In this document: positions 31,100 to 40,229 of the stretch, piece after piece
How positions within the stretch are numbered: the stretch's first letter is position 1
Layout: each line of letters begins with the position of its first letter
Virus record (IMG/VR): IMGVR_UViG_3300040801_005541
Span: 1-62,613 of that record
Source of the DNA: a virus
DNA: 62,613 nt
Strand: one strand, 5' to 3'
The notes under the pieces: model-generated
Told to the model about the DNA's origin: nothing
The model's database searches: none
What the model saw: the letters and a program-made list of their open reading frames with translations, nothing else
Made by a program: the position numbers and the translations under genes

Positions 31100-32653
31100 A
31101 TGCCGCGCCGCCTCGGTATCGGAACCGGCCTGACCCGGATCCCGTCGCCGACCGGCGGCGGAGGAGGAGGGGGAATCACCCCGAAGGCGCCCGACGAGGT
31201 CGCCCAGCTCTCGACGTGGTTCGATCCCGCGGACCTGACGGCATATACGCTGAACGGCGTCGCGGTCCGGGAGCTTCGGTCGCAGGTCGGCGGAACCTTC
31301 CCGCTTTCCTACCCGGGCAGCGACACGTCGGCGCCCTCGATCGTCTGGCTCGGCGACAAGACCGCCCTGAGCTTCGACGGCGGCAACGACTACCTTCTCT
31401 GTAACCAGAAGCTGGCGCCGGAGCACGTCGTCGGTTCTGACGACTTCACGGTCATGGCGGTGATTCGGACCGTGAACCCGGACTTCGCTCCGCTGGTGAA
31501 CTTTGGCGCCATCGACGGGCGCTACAGCCTTCGGATCCAACCGGCCGGAGAGGTGGGCTTCTTCATCGGACCCGACACGGGCGCGACCGCCCGGACGGCG
31601 ACCGCTGCCGGACAGGGGATCGCCAACGACGGCCTCGTCCACGTTGTCACCGGACAGCGGGTGAACAGCGAGGACAACCTGAAGGTCTACCTCGACGGCG
31701 AGCTGATCGCGACTGAGACGCAGAACGGCGTCGGGAGCCTCGATCCGTCAAGCACTGCGGGTCGCATTCAGAACCTCCTGATCAACGTCTCACCGGCGGG
31801 CGCCGGAGTCACGAACTACCACCAATCAATTCACGGCGACGTCGTCATCTTCAAGGGCACGGTCAGCGACGCGGACCGCCGCGCCGTCGAGGAGTTCCTC
31901 CTCCAGAAGTACCGGCCAGTCCCACTTCAGATCTCGGACATCAGCTTCTGGCTCGACGCGACGAACTCTGGGACGATCGACGCAACCTCCGGCGTCGCGG
32001 TCTGGGTGAGTCAGATCGGCTCGGAGGTCGTAATGGAGCAGACGACCACGAACGCCCGCCCGTCCCTCATCACGGAAGGCGACCTCAGCTGGATCCGGTT
32101 CGCCACGAACGACTACCTGACCAGCGGCGGCGGCTCGGAGGCCGAGGAGGCGATCAACTTCGGCGCCGACGAGTTCACGATCACGACGGTCGTCCGGACC
32201 TCCTCGGTCGTCCTCGACCTTAGCGTCCTGAACAAGGGCAACTCGGGTCGCTACCTCCTCCGGATCAACGACACCGCTGCCGGCTCGGTCGCGCCGTTCA
32301 TCAGCGACGGCACGGACGTCGCCTTCGCCCAAGGCTCGGGAGACGTCAGCGTCAACGACGGCAACCCGCACGTCCTCACGATGATCCGCGACAACGTCGC
32401 GAACCTCCTACGGATCCGCCTCGACGGCGTCGAGGTCGATACGGTCGATTGCTCCGCGGTGGGCGATATCGACGACACCTCCGCGACCGCCCAGGAGGGG
32501 AAGCTCCTTCTTGGCGCGACCGCGAACGGCGCCGCGCTGGTCGGCTACTACAACGGCGACATCGGCGAGGTCATCTTCTACAAGAAGAAGCTCGACGCTG
32601 AGGAGCTGTCGCTGATCGAGGACCACCTCTCGACGAAGTGGGGCGTCGCCTGA
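31100..32653 (+). CDS. Double LamG-like lectin virion protein
   Basis: 517 residues: a Gly-rich linker (about residues 18-26), then two homologous LamG/concanavalin-like domains of about 240 residues. Each has an LSTWFDPADL or ISFWLDATNS opening, a DDFTVMAVIRT or DEFTITTVVRT strand, and an ending VSDADRRAVEEFL or LDAEELSLIEDHL. Next to the spike-base gene, it is a good candidate for a head spike that binds glycans. Confidence 0.75.
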   Translation: MPRRLGIGTGLTRIPSPTGGGGGGGITPKAPDEVAQLSTWFDPADLTAYTLNGVAVRELRSQVGGTFPLSYPGSDTSAPSIVWLGDKTALSFDGGNDYLLCNQKLAPEHVVGSDDFTVMAVIRTVNPDFAPLVNFGAIDGRYSLRIQPAGEVGFFIGPDTGATARTATAAGQGIANDGLVHVVTGQRVNSEDNLKVYLDGELIATETQNGVGSLDPSSTAGRIQNLLINVSPAGAGVTNYHQSIHGDVVIFKGTVSDADRRAVEEFLLQKYRPVPLQISDISFWLDATNSGTIDATSGVAVWVSQIGSEVVMEQTTTNARPSLITEGDLSWIRFATNDYLTSGGGSEAEEAINFGADEFTITTVVRTSSVVLDLSVLNKGNSGRYLLRINDTAAGSVAPFISDGTDVAFAQGSGDVSVNDGNPHVLTMIRDNVANLLRIRLDGVEVDTVDCSAVGDIDDTSATAQEGKLLLGATANGAALVGYYNGDIGEVIFYKKKLDAEELSLIEDHLSTKWGVA

Positions 32654-33147
32654 TGGCCTCTCGTCGTCTCCGCGTCGTGGTGAACTCCCTGGAGGACTTC
32701 CTCGACCAGCTGATCAAGAAGATCGTCCTGGACATCGTCGCCAACCTCCGGCGGGCGCCGTCCGAGGGCGGCACCCCGGTCGATACCGGTTGGGCTCGGG
32801 CGAACTGGCTGCCGTCGATCGGCGCTCCGCTCGGACCGGGCGACACCTCGGGGATCCGGCCGGAGACGCCCAACAGCGCCTCGACGACGGACCAGGACTC
32901 TGGTCTCGCGAAGGTCGCGACGACGTACCAGACCGAGAAGGGACCTGTCCACATCACGAACAACGTCCCATACATCGTCTTCCTGAATGAGGGTTCCTCG
33001 AAGCAGGCGCCGTCCGGCTTCGTCCAGCGGGCGATCCGGAAGGCGATCATCGAGGACCTTCCCGGCTCGATCGGTCCGACGCCGACTCCGCCCGGGACTC
33101 CGCCGAAGGACCCGGTCACCGGCGGCTTCCTCCGGAGGCGCGGCTGA
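32653..33147 (+). CDS. HK97 gp10-like neck / tail completion protein
   Basis: 164 residues with PVDTGWARANWLPS, ITNNVPYIVFLNEGSSKQAPSGFVQRAI, the recognisable core of HK97 gp10-like head-tail joining proteins. The C-terminus is Pro-rich. It follows the previous stop by overlap. Confidence 0.75.
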   Translation: MASRRLRVVVNSLEDFLDQLIKKIVLDIVANLRRAPSEGGTPVDTGWARANWLPSIGAPLGPGDTSGIRPETPNSASTTDQDSGLAKVATTYQTEKGPVHITNNVPYIVFLNEGSSKQAPSGFVQRAIRKAIIEDLPGSIGPTPTPPGTPPKDPVTGGFLRRRG

Positions 33148-33563
33148 TGGTGACGCATACCGAGATGCGGACGGAGGTGACCAAGTACTTCCGAGCGAAC
33201 TTCACCGGCCTCCCGGAGGCGCGGATCGACTTCCCCAACGAGAACTTCACGACGCCCGTCGGTCAGACTTGGGCTCGGTTCTCGATCGTCAACGTCACGT
33301 CTGTCCAGCGGTCGCTCGGCGACGTCGGGCGGCGGAAGTACGACCGAGGCGCCTCGGTCTTCGTCCAGATCTTCTCGCCGAAGAACACGGCCCAGAAGCC
33401 GGCGGACCTTCTCGCCGAGGAGGTTCGCGAAGTCTTCGAGGGCATCCACCTCGTCGGCAACGACATCCGTTTCAGGAACACGACCATCCGAGAGATCGGA
33501 GTGGATGAAGGCTGGTACCAGCTTTCGGTCGAATGTGAGTTCGAGTATACCGAGACCCGATAA
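33147..33563 (+). CDS. Tail terminator protein (DUF4128-like)
   Basis: 138 residues. FTTPVGQTWARFSIVNV and the segment from RKYDRGASVFVQIF to ADLLAEEVREVFEG match tail terminators that cap the tail tube. Its position between gp10-like and tube genes is the usual one. Confidence 0.78.
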   Translation: MVTHTEMRTEVTKYFRANFTGLPEARIDFPNENFTTPVGQTWARFSIVNVTSVQRSLGDVGRRKYDRGASVFVQIFSPKNTAQKPADLLAEEVREVFEGIHLVGNDIRFRNTTIREIGVDEGWYQLSVECEFEYTETR

Positions 33564-33572
33564 GGAGACCTC

Positions 33573-35171
33573 ATGTCCAGAGTCAGCACCAACAACATCG
33601 GTCTCCGCTACGTCATCGAGAGTTCTCTCGGTGTCGCTCCCACGACGGGATGGCGGAGCCTGGAGCCCAACGACATCACGGACTTCGGCGCCGAGATCAC
33701 GACCGTCGAACGCCGTCCCATTTCGCCGAACCGTTCGGAGCGAAAGGGTACCACGACCAACCTGGAGTCGTCCGTCGGCTTCGAGGCGGACCTCACCCTC
33801 GACGCCTTCACGGACTTCGCTGAGGCGTTCGTGTTCGCCCAGTTCGCCAACGACGAGTTTGACCTGAAGAGCAGCTCCGCGCCGCCGCCGGCGGTCGCGA
33901 CCGGCGACTCCTTCACGATCGACGCCGCCTCCGCGCAGCTCGCCGGCAAGATGGTCTACGACGCGGCGGGAGCGATCACGCTCGTGAAGTCGCTCGGCTA
34001 CGCGAACGCCGCGAACAACGGACTGTTCCCGCTGGCCGCGGACGTCGCCCCGACCGATACCGCCGTCCAGGTGACCACCGGCTCTTCCCTCGTCGATGAG
34101 ACGCCGTCGGCCAACGCCTCGCTTCAGATCGCGGGCGTCCGCTGCGCGATCGGCGACCTGGCGCTGACGGTGACCGGCTCGACCGCGACGATCGTCTCCG
34201 CCGCCGACATCACCGACTGGAGCACCCTCGGCCTCTTCGTGGGCCAGTTCATCCACGTCGGCTCGAAGGACCCGTCCACGGGCGGCGCTCAGAACGTCTT
34301 CGACGACGGCGCCGGCGGCGACGTCTTCGGCTACGCCCGGATCGCGAACATCGACGGCGCCACGCTCACGCTCGACAAGCTCGACGTGAACCTGGATACC
34401 ACCGACGCCGCGAACGCGACGGTGGTCGACATCATGTTCGGTCGGTTCCTCCGGAACGTGACGGTGGGTTCGACCGCCGCTGACGGCGAGTACCTGGAGC
34501 GGACCTTCACCTTCGAGGGCGAGTACCCGGACCTGGAGGGCGTCGGCTCGGCCGGCTACGAGTACCCTGAGGGCAACTACGCCAACGAGTGGGCGCTCAA
34601 CCTCCCGCTCACGGAGAAGGCGACCGCCAACTGGGGCTTCATCGGAACCGACACGCCCGAGATCACGGACACCCGGAAGACCGGACCGAGCGACGCGGTC
34701 GACCCGCTCCGGACGACGGCGATCAACACGTCCTCGGACATCGCGGTGATCTCGACCGACGTCGTCTCCTCGCAGTCGGACGTCTGCTTCCAGAGCCTCA
34801 CCGTGACGCTGAACAACAACGCCTCGCCGCAGAACTGCCTCGGCACGCTCGGCGCGGCGTTCGTCAACGTCGGTCTCTTCCAGGTTACCTTCGAGGGCGA
34901 CATGCTCTTCACCCGGAAGGAGATCGTCAACGCGATCCGGAACAACCAGACCGTGACCTTCCACACCATCATGAAGAACGATGACGGTGCGATCGCGGTC
35001 GACCTCCCGGCGGTTACGCTGGGCGGCGGCGGCCGGAGCTACCCGGTCGACGAGGCTGTTCAGGTCTCGATCACCGGCCGGTCCTTCTCGGACCCGACCG
35101 GAGTCATCCCCAACGTCGCAATCGGCGTCAGCCTCTTCGCCGAAGTTCCGAGCGTGCGACCCGCTACCTGA
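33573..35171 (+). CDS. Major tail tube protein
   Basis: 532 residues, long for the family. The N-terminus NNIGLRYVIESSLGVAPTTGWRSLEPNDI and ETTVERRPISPNR-like segment fit the Phage_tube_2 group, and the later part (residues 140-300) is an inserted or added beta domain. It polymerises into the tail tube. GGAGAC precedes the ATG. Confidence 0.82.
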   Translation: MSRVSTNNIGLRYVIESSLGVAPTTGWRSLEPNDITDFGAEITTVERRPISPNRSERKGTTTNLESSVGFEADLTLDAFTDFAEAFVFAQFANDEFDLKSSSAPPPAVATGDSFTIDAASAQLAGKMVYDAAGAITLVKSLGYANAANNGLFPLAADVAPTDTAVQVTTGSSLVDETPSANASLQIAGVRCAIGDLALTVTGSTATIVSAADITDWSTLGLFVGQFIHVGSKDPSTGGAQNVFDDGAGGDVFGYARIANIDGATLTLDKLDVNLDTTDAANATVVDIMFGRFLRNVTVGSTAADGEYLERTFTFEGEYPDLEGVGSAGYEYPEGNYANEWALNLPLTEKATANWGFIGTDTPEITDTRKTGPSDAVDPLRTTAINTSSDIAVISTDVVSSQSDVCFQSLTVTLNNNASPQNCLGTLGAAFVNVGLFQVTFEGDMLFTRKEIVNAIRNNQTVTFHTIMKNDDGAIAVDLPAVTLGGGGRSYPVDEAVQVSITGRSFSDPTGVIPNVAIGVSLFAEVPSVRPAT

Positions 35172-35192
35172 GAGGCAACCTAAGCCACCACC

Positions 35193-35663
35193 ATGTCTGA
35201 CCACTTCGACTACGTCTCCGACTTCTCCACGGCCCAGGCTATGTCCTGGGTCGACATGCCTGAGCTCGGTGAGCGGGCGCGGATCCTCCTCCGTCCCGCT
35301 ACCCAGGAGGGCAACCCGGCGTATTACAACGCGATGCTCCGCCTCTCGGGGAAGCGCGCACGCCAGCTCGCCCGGTCCGGGACCATTTCGGTCGCGGACC
35401 TGGAGAAGAACCGGCTGGACGACCGCCAGCTGTTCCCCAAGTTCATCATCGAGTCCTGGGAGCACGTCGAGACCCGAGAGGACCGTGGCCGACCCTTCGC
35501 TGAGAAGGAGTTCGTGCCGTTCAACCGCGAGGCGGCGACGGAGCTTTGTGAGAAGCTTCCTGCTCACCTCTTCGACCGAATCCGGAACCACGCGGCGACG
35601 GAGGAGAACTTCTACCCTGAGGAGCAGATCCCGCCGGATGCCGAGGACCTCGTGGGAAACTGA
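35193..35663 (+). CDS. Tail assembly chaperone, short form (G-like)
   Basis: 156 residues, helical, acidic C-terminus ending EDLVGN. It sits between tail tube and tape measure, the fixed position of tail assembly chaperones. The last two sense codons form a canonical slippery heptamer, so a fraction of ribosomes should extend it in the -1 frame. Confidence 0.8.
   Translation: MSDHFDYVSDFSTAQAMSWVDMPELGERARILLRPATQEGNPAYYNAMLRLSGKRARQLARSGTISVADLEKNRLDDRQLFPKFIIESWEHVETREDRGRPFAEKEFVPFNREAATELCEKLPAHLFDRIRNHAATEENFYPEEQIPPDAEDLVGN
35654..35660 (+). promoter_or_regulatory. -1 programmed frameshift site GGGAAAC
   Basis: The heptamer reads G GGA AAC in the zero frame (X XXY YYZ), directly before the TGA stop of the short chaperone. 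The -1 frame is open from here to 36088. This equals the lambda G/GT arrangement. A GC-rich stretch follows, with GAGG and CCTC arms that could stall the ribosome. Confidence 0.85.
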
Positions 35664-36088
35664 GGGAGCGCCTCCTCTGGGAGTTGAAGTTCGCTCGCAG
35701 CGGCTTCGCGATCACGTCCGGCCAGTACAAGGCCAGCACGGGTCGCGAAGCTCCGGACTGGTTCTTCGACCAACCGACTCCCGAGCGAGGCGACGACCTG
35801 TACCTAGACGGCTTCTGGGAGCTGTCCAGCTGCCGAGACTTCGGGATGGGCGTCGGTCCGATCCCCTGGGACAAAATCGTTCAGTACGCCCGCTGGGTGA
35901 AGCTCGAACCGGACCTGGAGGTCCTCTTCGTGCGAATCATCCGCGAACTGGACGAGGTGTACCTCCGAAACTGTAAGGAGAAGCGCGATGGTGGACTTCA
36001 GAATCGACGTGATCGTGAATCCGCAGGGCGTTCGTCCCGGGACTCGCGTCGTCGAACGGGAGCTCACCAAGGTCGAGAACCGAGCTGA
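35660..36088 (+). CDS. -1 frame extension of tail assembly chaperone (T-like part of the fusion)
   Basis: After slippage, translation continues from CTG 35660 through RERLLWELKFARSG to 36088, giving a fusion of about 298 residues with the short form. It contains IPWDKIVQYARWVKLEPDLEVLFVRIIRELDEVYL, typical of the T domain that contacts tail tube and tape measure. It overlaps the tape measure start by 101 bases. A separate TTG start at 35684 is less likely than frameshifting. Confidence 0.75.
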   Translation: MRERLLWELKFARSGFAITSGQYKASTGREAPDWFFDQPTPERGDDLYLDGFWELSSCRDFGMGVGPIPWDKIVQYARWVKLEPDLEVLFVRIIRELDEVYLRNCKEKRDGGLQNRRDRESAGRSSRDSRRRTGAHQGREPS

Positions 36089-38579
36089 CCGGGCGCGAGC
36101 CTCGGTCGGTCGGCTCTTCGGCGCCTTCGCTGCGGTCGGTCTGGTCACCCGGTCGGTCCGGGTGATCGCCGAGTTCGACCGGGCTATCCGGGCGGCGGGC
36201 ACGATCGCGGGAGCGACCGGCGACGAGTTCGAGCGCCTTTCCCAGAAGGCCCAGGAACTCGGCGCGGCGACCCGCTTCACCGCGACCGAGGCGGCGAACG
36301 CCCTGACGGAACTCTCCCGCGGTGGCTTCGCCGTGACAGAGTCGCTGATCGCGGTCTCCGATACCCTCACCTTGGCCCAGGCCGGCAACATCGGCCTCGC
36401 CGACGCCGCGAACACCACCGTCCGCGCCATCCGGGCGTTCGGGCTTACCGCCGACCAGGCCGGCGACGTCGCTGACGTCCTCAGCACGGCGGCGAACTCC
36501 TCGACACAGACCCTCGGGGATCTTGCCGCCGCCTTCCGGTTCGCCGCGCCCGCCGCCGCCTCGGCGGGTCTCTCGATCCGCGACACCGCCGCTGCCCTCC
36601 AGGTCCTCGCCGACCAGGGTCTTTCCGGGACCCTTGGTGGCACCGGCCTCCGTCAAGTCCTCGTGGCGCTCCTCGCTCCGTCGAAGGAGGCCGAGAAGGC
36701 TCTCCAGAGGTTTGGACTCACGGCCCAGGACGTCAACCCGGGAATCGTCGGTCTGGAGACGGCGCTCGCGACGCTGAAGGAGCGAGGCGTCGACGCCCTC
36801 AACGGCGCCTTCGAGATCTTCCCGGCACGAGCCGGCTCCGCCTTCCTCGCCCTGACCGCGAACGCTGGCGCGATCGCCGAGGCGAGGGACGGACTGGAGG
36901 ACGTCTCCGGGAACGCCCTCGCGACGGCGAAGAGCCTCGACGACAACCTCGAAGGCGCCCTGAAGCGGGTCCGGTCGGCGTTCGAGGCGGTGATCCTCTC
37001 GGTCGGCGACGCCGGCGCGACGGGTGCGCTGCGGGGGTTCTTCGAGTCGCTCGCCGTCGGTCTCCGCCGCCTCGCGGCGAACGGCGACCAGGTGATCACC
37101 TTCGTGAAGACCCTGACGCTGTTCCTCGGTCCGCGCTTCCTCCTCGGAACGATCCGAGCACTGACCGCGGCGATCGCGGCGAACCCGATCGGCCTGCTGG
37201 CGGTCGTGATCGCCGGCGTCGTCTCCGCGATCCCCGAACTCCAGGCCAAGATCACCGACCTGACCCGGACGATCTTCGGACTGGGCGAGGCGATCCTGGG
37301 CTCCTTCGACTTCCAGGGACTTCTGGTATCCTTCGCCGGGACGATCGACCAGCTGATCGGCTTCTTCTCGGGGTTCGGCGCGGCGGCGGGCGCCGTCTTC
37401 GACGCCCTCTCCACGAAGCCGGACGAGGTCGGCGAACTGATCAAGAAGGGACTTCGCGACGCCCTGGAGGCAACGCTGAAGTTCTTCCTGGCGACGTTCC
37501 AGACGATCGGCCGGATCATCACCGGTCTCGGCTCCGACATCATCAGCCTCGTCGAGAATGTCGGCGGAGCGATCGGAGCGATCACGAGCGGTAACCGAGC
37601 CGCCGCCCAAGCGTTCGCGGACAACCTGGAGTCGACCCTCCTCCGGTCGGCGAACCGCGTCGCGACGTTCACCGGCCAGGTTTCCGGCGACCTGAAGAAG
37701 CTCCAAGGCATCGACATCCTCGACCCGGTCACGCTGACGCCCCAGGCGGCGGAACTCGGCGACCAGGTCGCCGCGGAGTTCGCCCGAGGCTATGCGGAGA
37801 ACTCCGGGCTGGTCGTCGGCGCGATCCAGGACTCCTTCGCCCGCGGCGCGGCGGGAGCGCCTCAGGTTCCCGGAGAGGCCGGCGCTCAGGCCGGCGTCGC
37901 CGAGGACGGAACCGGAAGTCCGCTGGGTGACGCCGTCGCCGGAGCCTCGGACCAAGTCTTCACCCTACAACAGCAACTCGATGCGCTCGACGCGAAGACC
38001 GACTTTGGCTCCGGTATCGCTCGCGGGTTCCTTCGTCTCCGTCAGGAGGCCGAGGACCTCGCCAAGGTCGGCGAGGACGTCGCCAACGTCTTCGCGGACC
38101 AAGCGACCGATGCCATCCTCAACTTCGTCGAGACTGGCAAGTTCAGCTTCAAGGACTTCGCAAACTCCGTCGTCCAGGAGCTACTGCGCATCATCCTTCG
38201 TCTTCTGATCGTCCAAGCCCTCAACGCCGCTGTAGGTGGCGCAGCGGGCGCGGTGGGTAATGCGGCGGCAGGAGCTGCCTCGTCCGCCGCGTCGTCTGGT
38301 CTTTCCGGCCGGCGACGCGGCGGGCCAGTCCAGCGCAACCGTTCCTTCGTCGTCGGCGAGAATGGGCCGGAGATCTTCACCCCTAACCAAACCGGACGGA
38401 TCGCTCCGAATCCGGCGGATGCTCCCGCCGCCGCACCGCCGCAGATCAACGTCCAGGTCGTAACCGTCGAGGACCCGGACATGGTTCCGAAGGCGATCGC
38501 CTCCGGAGCCGCGGATGAGGCTATCATTGTCCGAGCGGGCGAGAACCGGGAGCGGTTCCAGCAACAACTCGGAGGCTGA
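35988..38579 (+). CDS. Tape measure protein
   Basis: 863 residues, the longest helical protein here. The N-terminus (RVVERELTKVENRADRAR, VIAEFDRAIRAAGTIAG, TRFTATEAANALTELSRGGF) is the common TP901-type tape measure start. Hydrophobic segments lie near residues 375-420 and 740-765. AGGAG lies 8 bases upstream of the ATG. It sets tail length and may enter the host envelope. Confidence 0.9.
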   Translation: MVDFRIDVIVNPQGVRPGTRVVERELTKVENRADRARASVGRLFGAFAAVGLVTRSVRVIAEFDRAIRAAGTIAGATGDEFERLSQKAQELGAATRFTATEAANALTELSRGGFAVTESLIAVSDTLTLAQAGNIGLADAANTTVRAIRAFGLTADQAGDVADVLSTAANSSTQTLGDLAAAFRFAAPAAASAGLSIRDTAAALQVLADQGLSGTLGGTGLRQVLVALLAPSKEAEKALQRFGLTAQDVNPGIVGLETALATLKERGVDALNGAFEIFPARAGSAFLALTANAGAIAEARDGLEDVSGNALATAKSLDDNLEGALKRVRSAFEAVILSVGDAGATGALRGFFESLAVGLRRLAANGDQVITFVKTLTLFLGPRFLLGTIRALTAAIAANPIGLLAVVIAGVVSAIPELQAKITDLTRTIFGLGEAILGSFDFQGLLVSFAGTIDQLIGFFSGFGAAAGAVFDALSTKPDEVGELIKKGLRDALEATLKFFLATFQTIGRIITGLGSDIISLVENVGGAIGAITSGNRAAAQAFADNLESTLLRSANRVATFTGQVSGDLKKLQGIDILDPVTLTPQAAELGDQVAAEFARGYAENSGLVVGAIQDSFARGAAGAPQVPGEAGAQAGVAEDGTGSPLGDAVAGASDQVFTLQQQLDALDAKTDFGSGIARGFLRLRQEAEDLAKVGEDVANVFADQATDAILNFVETGKFSFKDFANSVVQELLRIILRLLIVQALNAAVGGAAGAVGNAAAGAASSAASSGLSGRRRGGPVQRNRSFVVGENGPEIFTPNQTGRIAPNPADAPAAAPPQINVQVVTVEDPDMVPKAIASGAADEAIIVRAGENRERFQQQLGG

Positions 38580-38582
38580 TAC

Positions 38583-40229
38583 ATGGCATGGATCACGGAG
38601 ACCGGAGCGGGATCGAACCGCCCGGCAGACTACCACGAACTGGTTTGGAAGATCGTCGCAGCGGCGACGTCCCAACACGTCGCGACGGTCGCGGTGAACG
38701 CCGCCGGGACCGGTTACGTCGTGGGCGACGTCCTCACGCTGACGCATGCCGGCGCGGCGTTCGATGCCCGCTTCGAGGTGACGACCGTCGGCGGCTCCGG
38801 CGACATCACCGGTCTCCGGATCGTCTCGTCCGGTGCCTTCGCAAACCGGCTCGCCTCGGCGGCGGTCGCGGCGGGCGGTTCCGGCTACGCCGTCGGCGAC
38901 GTCCTGGAGGTCCAGGGAGGGTCTGCCCGGGAGAAGGCCAAGGTGGTGGTCGCTACGCTCTCGGGCTCCGCGGTGGCTACGGTTACCGTCGCGGAGTCCG
39001 GGGGCGCATACGCCACACCTCCCGGCTCAGGATCGGCCACGGTCGGAGTCGGACCGAACGCCTACGCCGGCGACGACGCCGCGACCCTCAACCCGACGAT
39101 GACCGGCCTGATCGGGACGACCGGCCTCTCCGTGACCGGCGGAACCGGCTCCGCGGCGACGGTCGACATCACTCTGGCGGAGACGGGTTGGGCGGTCGAC
39201 GATCGGAACACCGACAACGTCTCCTTCAACGGCGTCACAAATGAGAAGGAGGTCGTGCTGGTCGGCGACGCGACGGGAAGGACGAACAAGCCCTACATCG
39301 GGCTCACGACCCTCACCCGGACGAACGGACTGGACACCCGCTACGGGATCGCCCTCCACGGGATGACCGCCCACAACCCGGCGATCGCCCTGTCCGCCCA
39401 ACCGGCGCTCCTCGGAACCCCGGGAACTTGGAGCGACTCGCTACCCTACCTTGTCGGACCAGAGAACCAGGCTCAGGAGATCGACCTGTTCATCTCGATC
39501 GACGACGTCCGCCTGACGGGCGTGATCAACGCGAACCCGGGCGCGGCGACGACGACTGACGGAGCGTATCTCTCTTTCTACATGGGGTACCTCGACTCGC
39601 TCGCGACCGAGGCGGAGGCTCCCTATCCGATGTTCATTCACGGTGCCTGTCGCTCGGTGAACGTCGATCCGGCGAATCCGTCGACCTCGATCTCCAGCAT
39701 GCCCGAGTTCGCGAGGGCGACCTTCACTGCTCCCGGCGGCCATTACTTCTTCTTCTCCGAGACGCAGAGTTGGCGGACCTTCGAGGGTGGCCGTCTTGAC
39801 AACAGCGGCGAACTCCTCGGCGACCAGGTTATCTGGCCCAGCCAGATGACGACTCCGGTAACCGACCCGGAGGACGACGAGTTTGTTCCCGAGTCCCGCG
39901 AGACGATTGAGCTACCCTACGACGTCTTCAGGACGGTCCGCCAGGCGGCAGTCCGACGTTGGCTCCCGATCCCCGGATCGACGGCCAAGCACTACCCTCT
40001 CCCGTTCGTGATCACCAGCCGCGACTCGACGACCTTCAGCGAAACCCTCGACCTCCCGGTTGGGCAGCTCCGCGGTTGCTTCTGGGTCTTCAACTCGGAC
40101 GCGAGCGGGAACGCCTACGCGAACTTTGCGGAGGACTACCTGGAGGACGGCAGCGATCGGTACCGGGTCTTCCAGAACCACCGCAACAATCAGCGGTACA
40201 ACTTCTTCTGCATCAAGGAGGACGTCTGA
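38583..40229 (+). CDS. Tail structural protein
   Basis: 548 residues. The first 160 hold repeats of the type GTGYVVGDVLTL and GSGYAVGDVLEV, as in phage fibre or tail-associated repeats. The remainder is beta-rich with no recognised domain. It follows the tape measure closely, so it belongs to the tail tip complex. Confidence 0.65.
   Translation: MAWITETGAGSNRPADYHELVWKIVAAATSQHVATVAVNAAGTGYVVGDVLTLTHAGAAFDARFEVTTVGGSGDITGLRIVSSGAFANRLASAAVAAGGSGYAVGDVLEVQGGSAREKAKVVVATLSGSAVATVTVAESGGAYATPPGSGSATVGVGPNAYAGDDAATLNPTMTGLIGTTGLSVTGGTGSAATVDITLAETGWAVDDRNTDNVSFNGVTNEKEVVLVGDATGRTNKPYIGLTTLTRTNGLDTRYGIALHGMTAHNPAIALSAQPALLGTPGTWSDSLPYLVGPENQAQEIDLFISIDDVRLTGVINANPGAATTTDGAYLSFYMGYLDSLATEAEAPYPMFIHGACRSVNVDPANPSTSISSMPEFARATFTAPGGHYFFFSETQSWRTFEGGRLDNSGELLGDQVIWPSQMTTPVTDPEDDEFVPESRETIELPYDVFRTVRQAAVRRWLPIPGSTAKHYPLPFVITSRDSTTFSETLDLPVGQLRGCFWVFNSDASGNAYANFAEDYLEDGSDRYRVFQNHRNNQRYNFFCIKEDV

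Noticed and set aside
32571-35591. 1006-codon open frame on the minus strand
   Set aside because: It mirrors the tail tube and neck genes; GC-rich third positions keep the opposite strand open. The protein is low-complexity (Val/Arg/Asp/Leu) and has no ribosome site.
35684-36088. Independent gene starting at TTG 35684
   Set aside because: The slippery heptamer and the open -1 frame explain it better as a frameshift extension of the tail chaperone.
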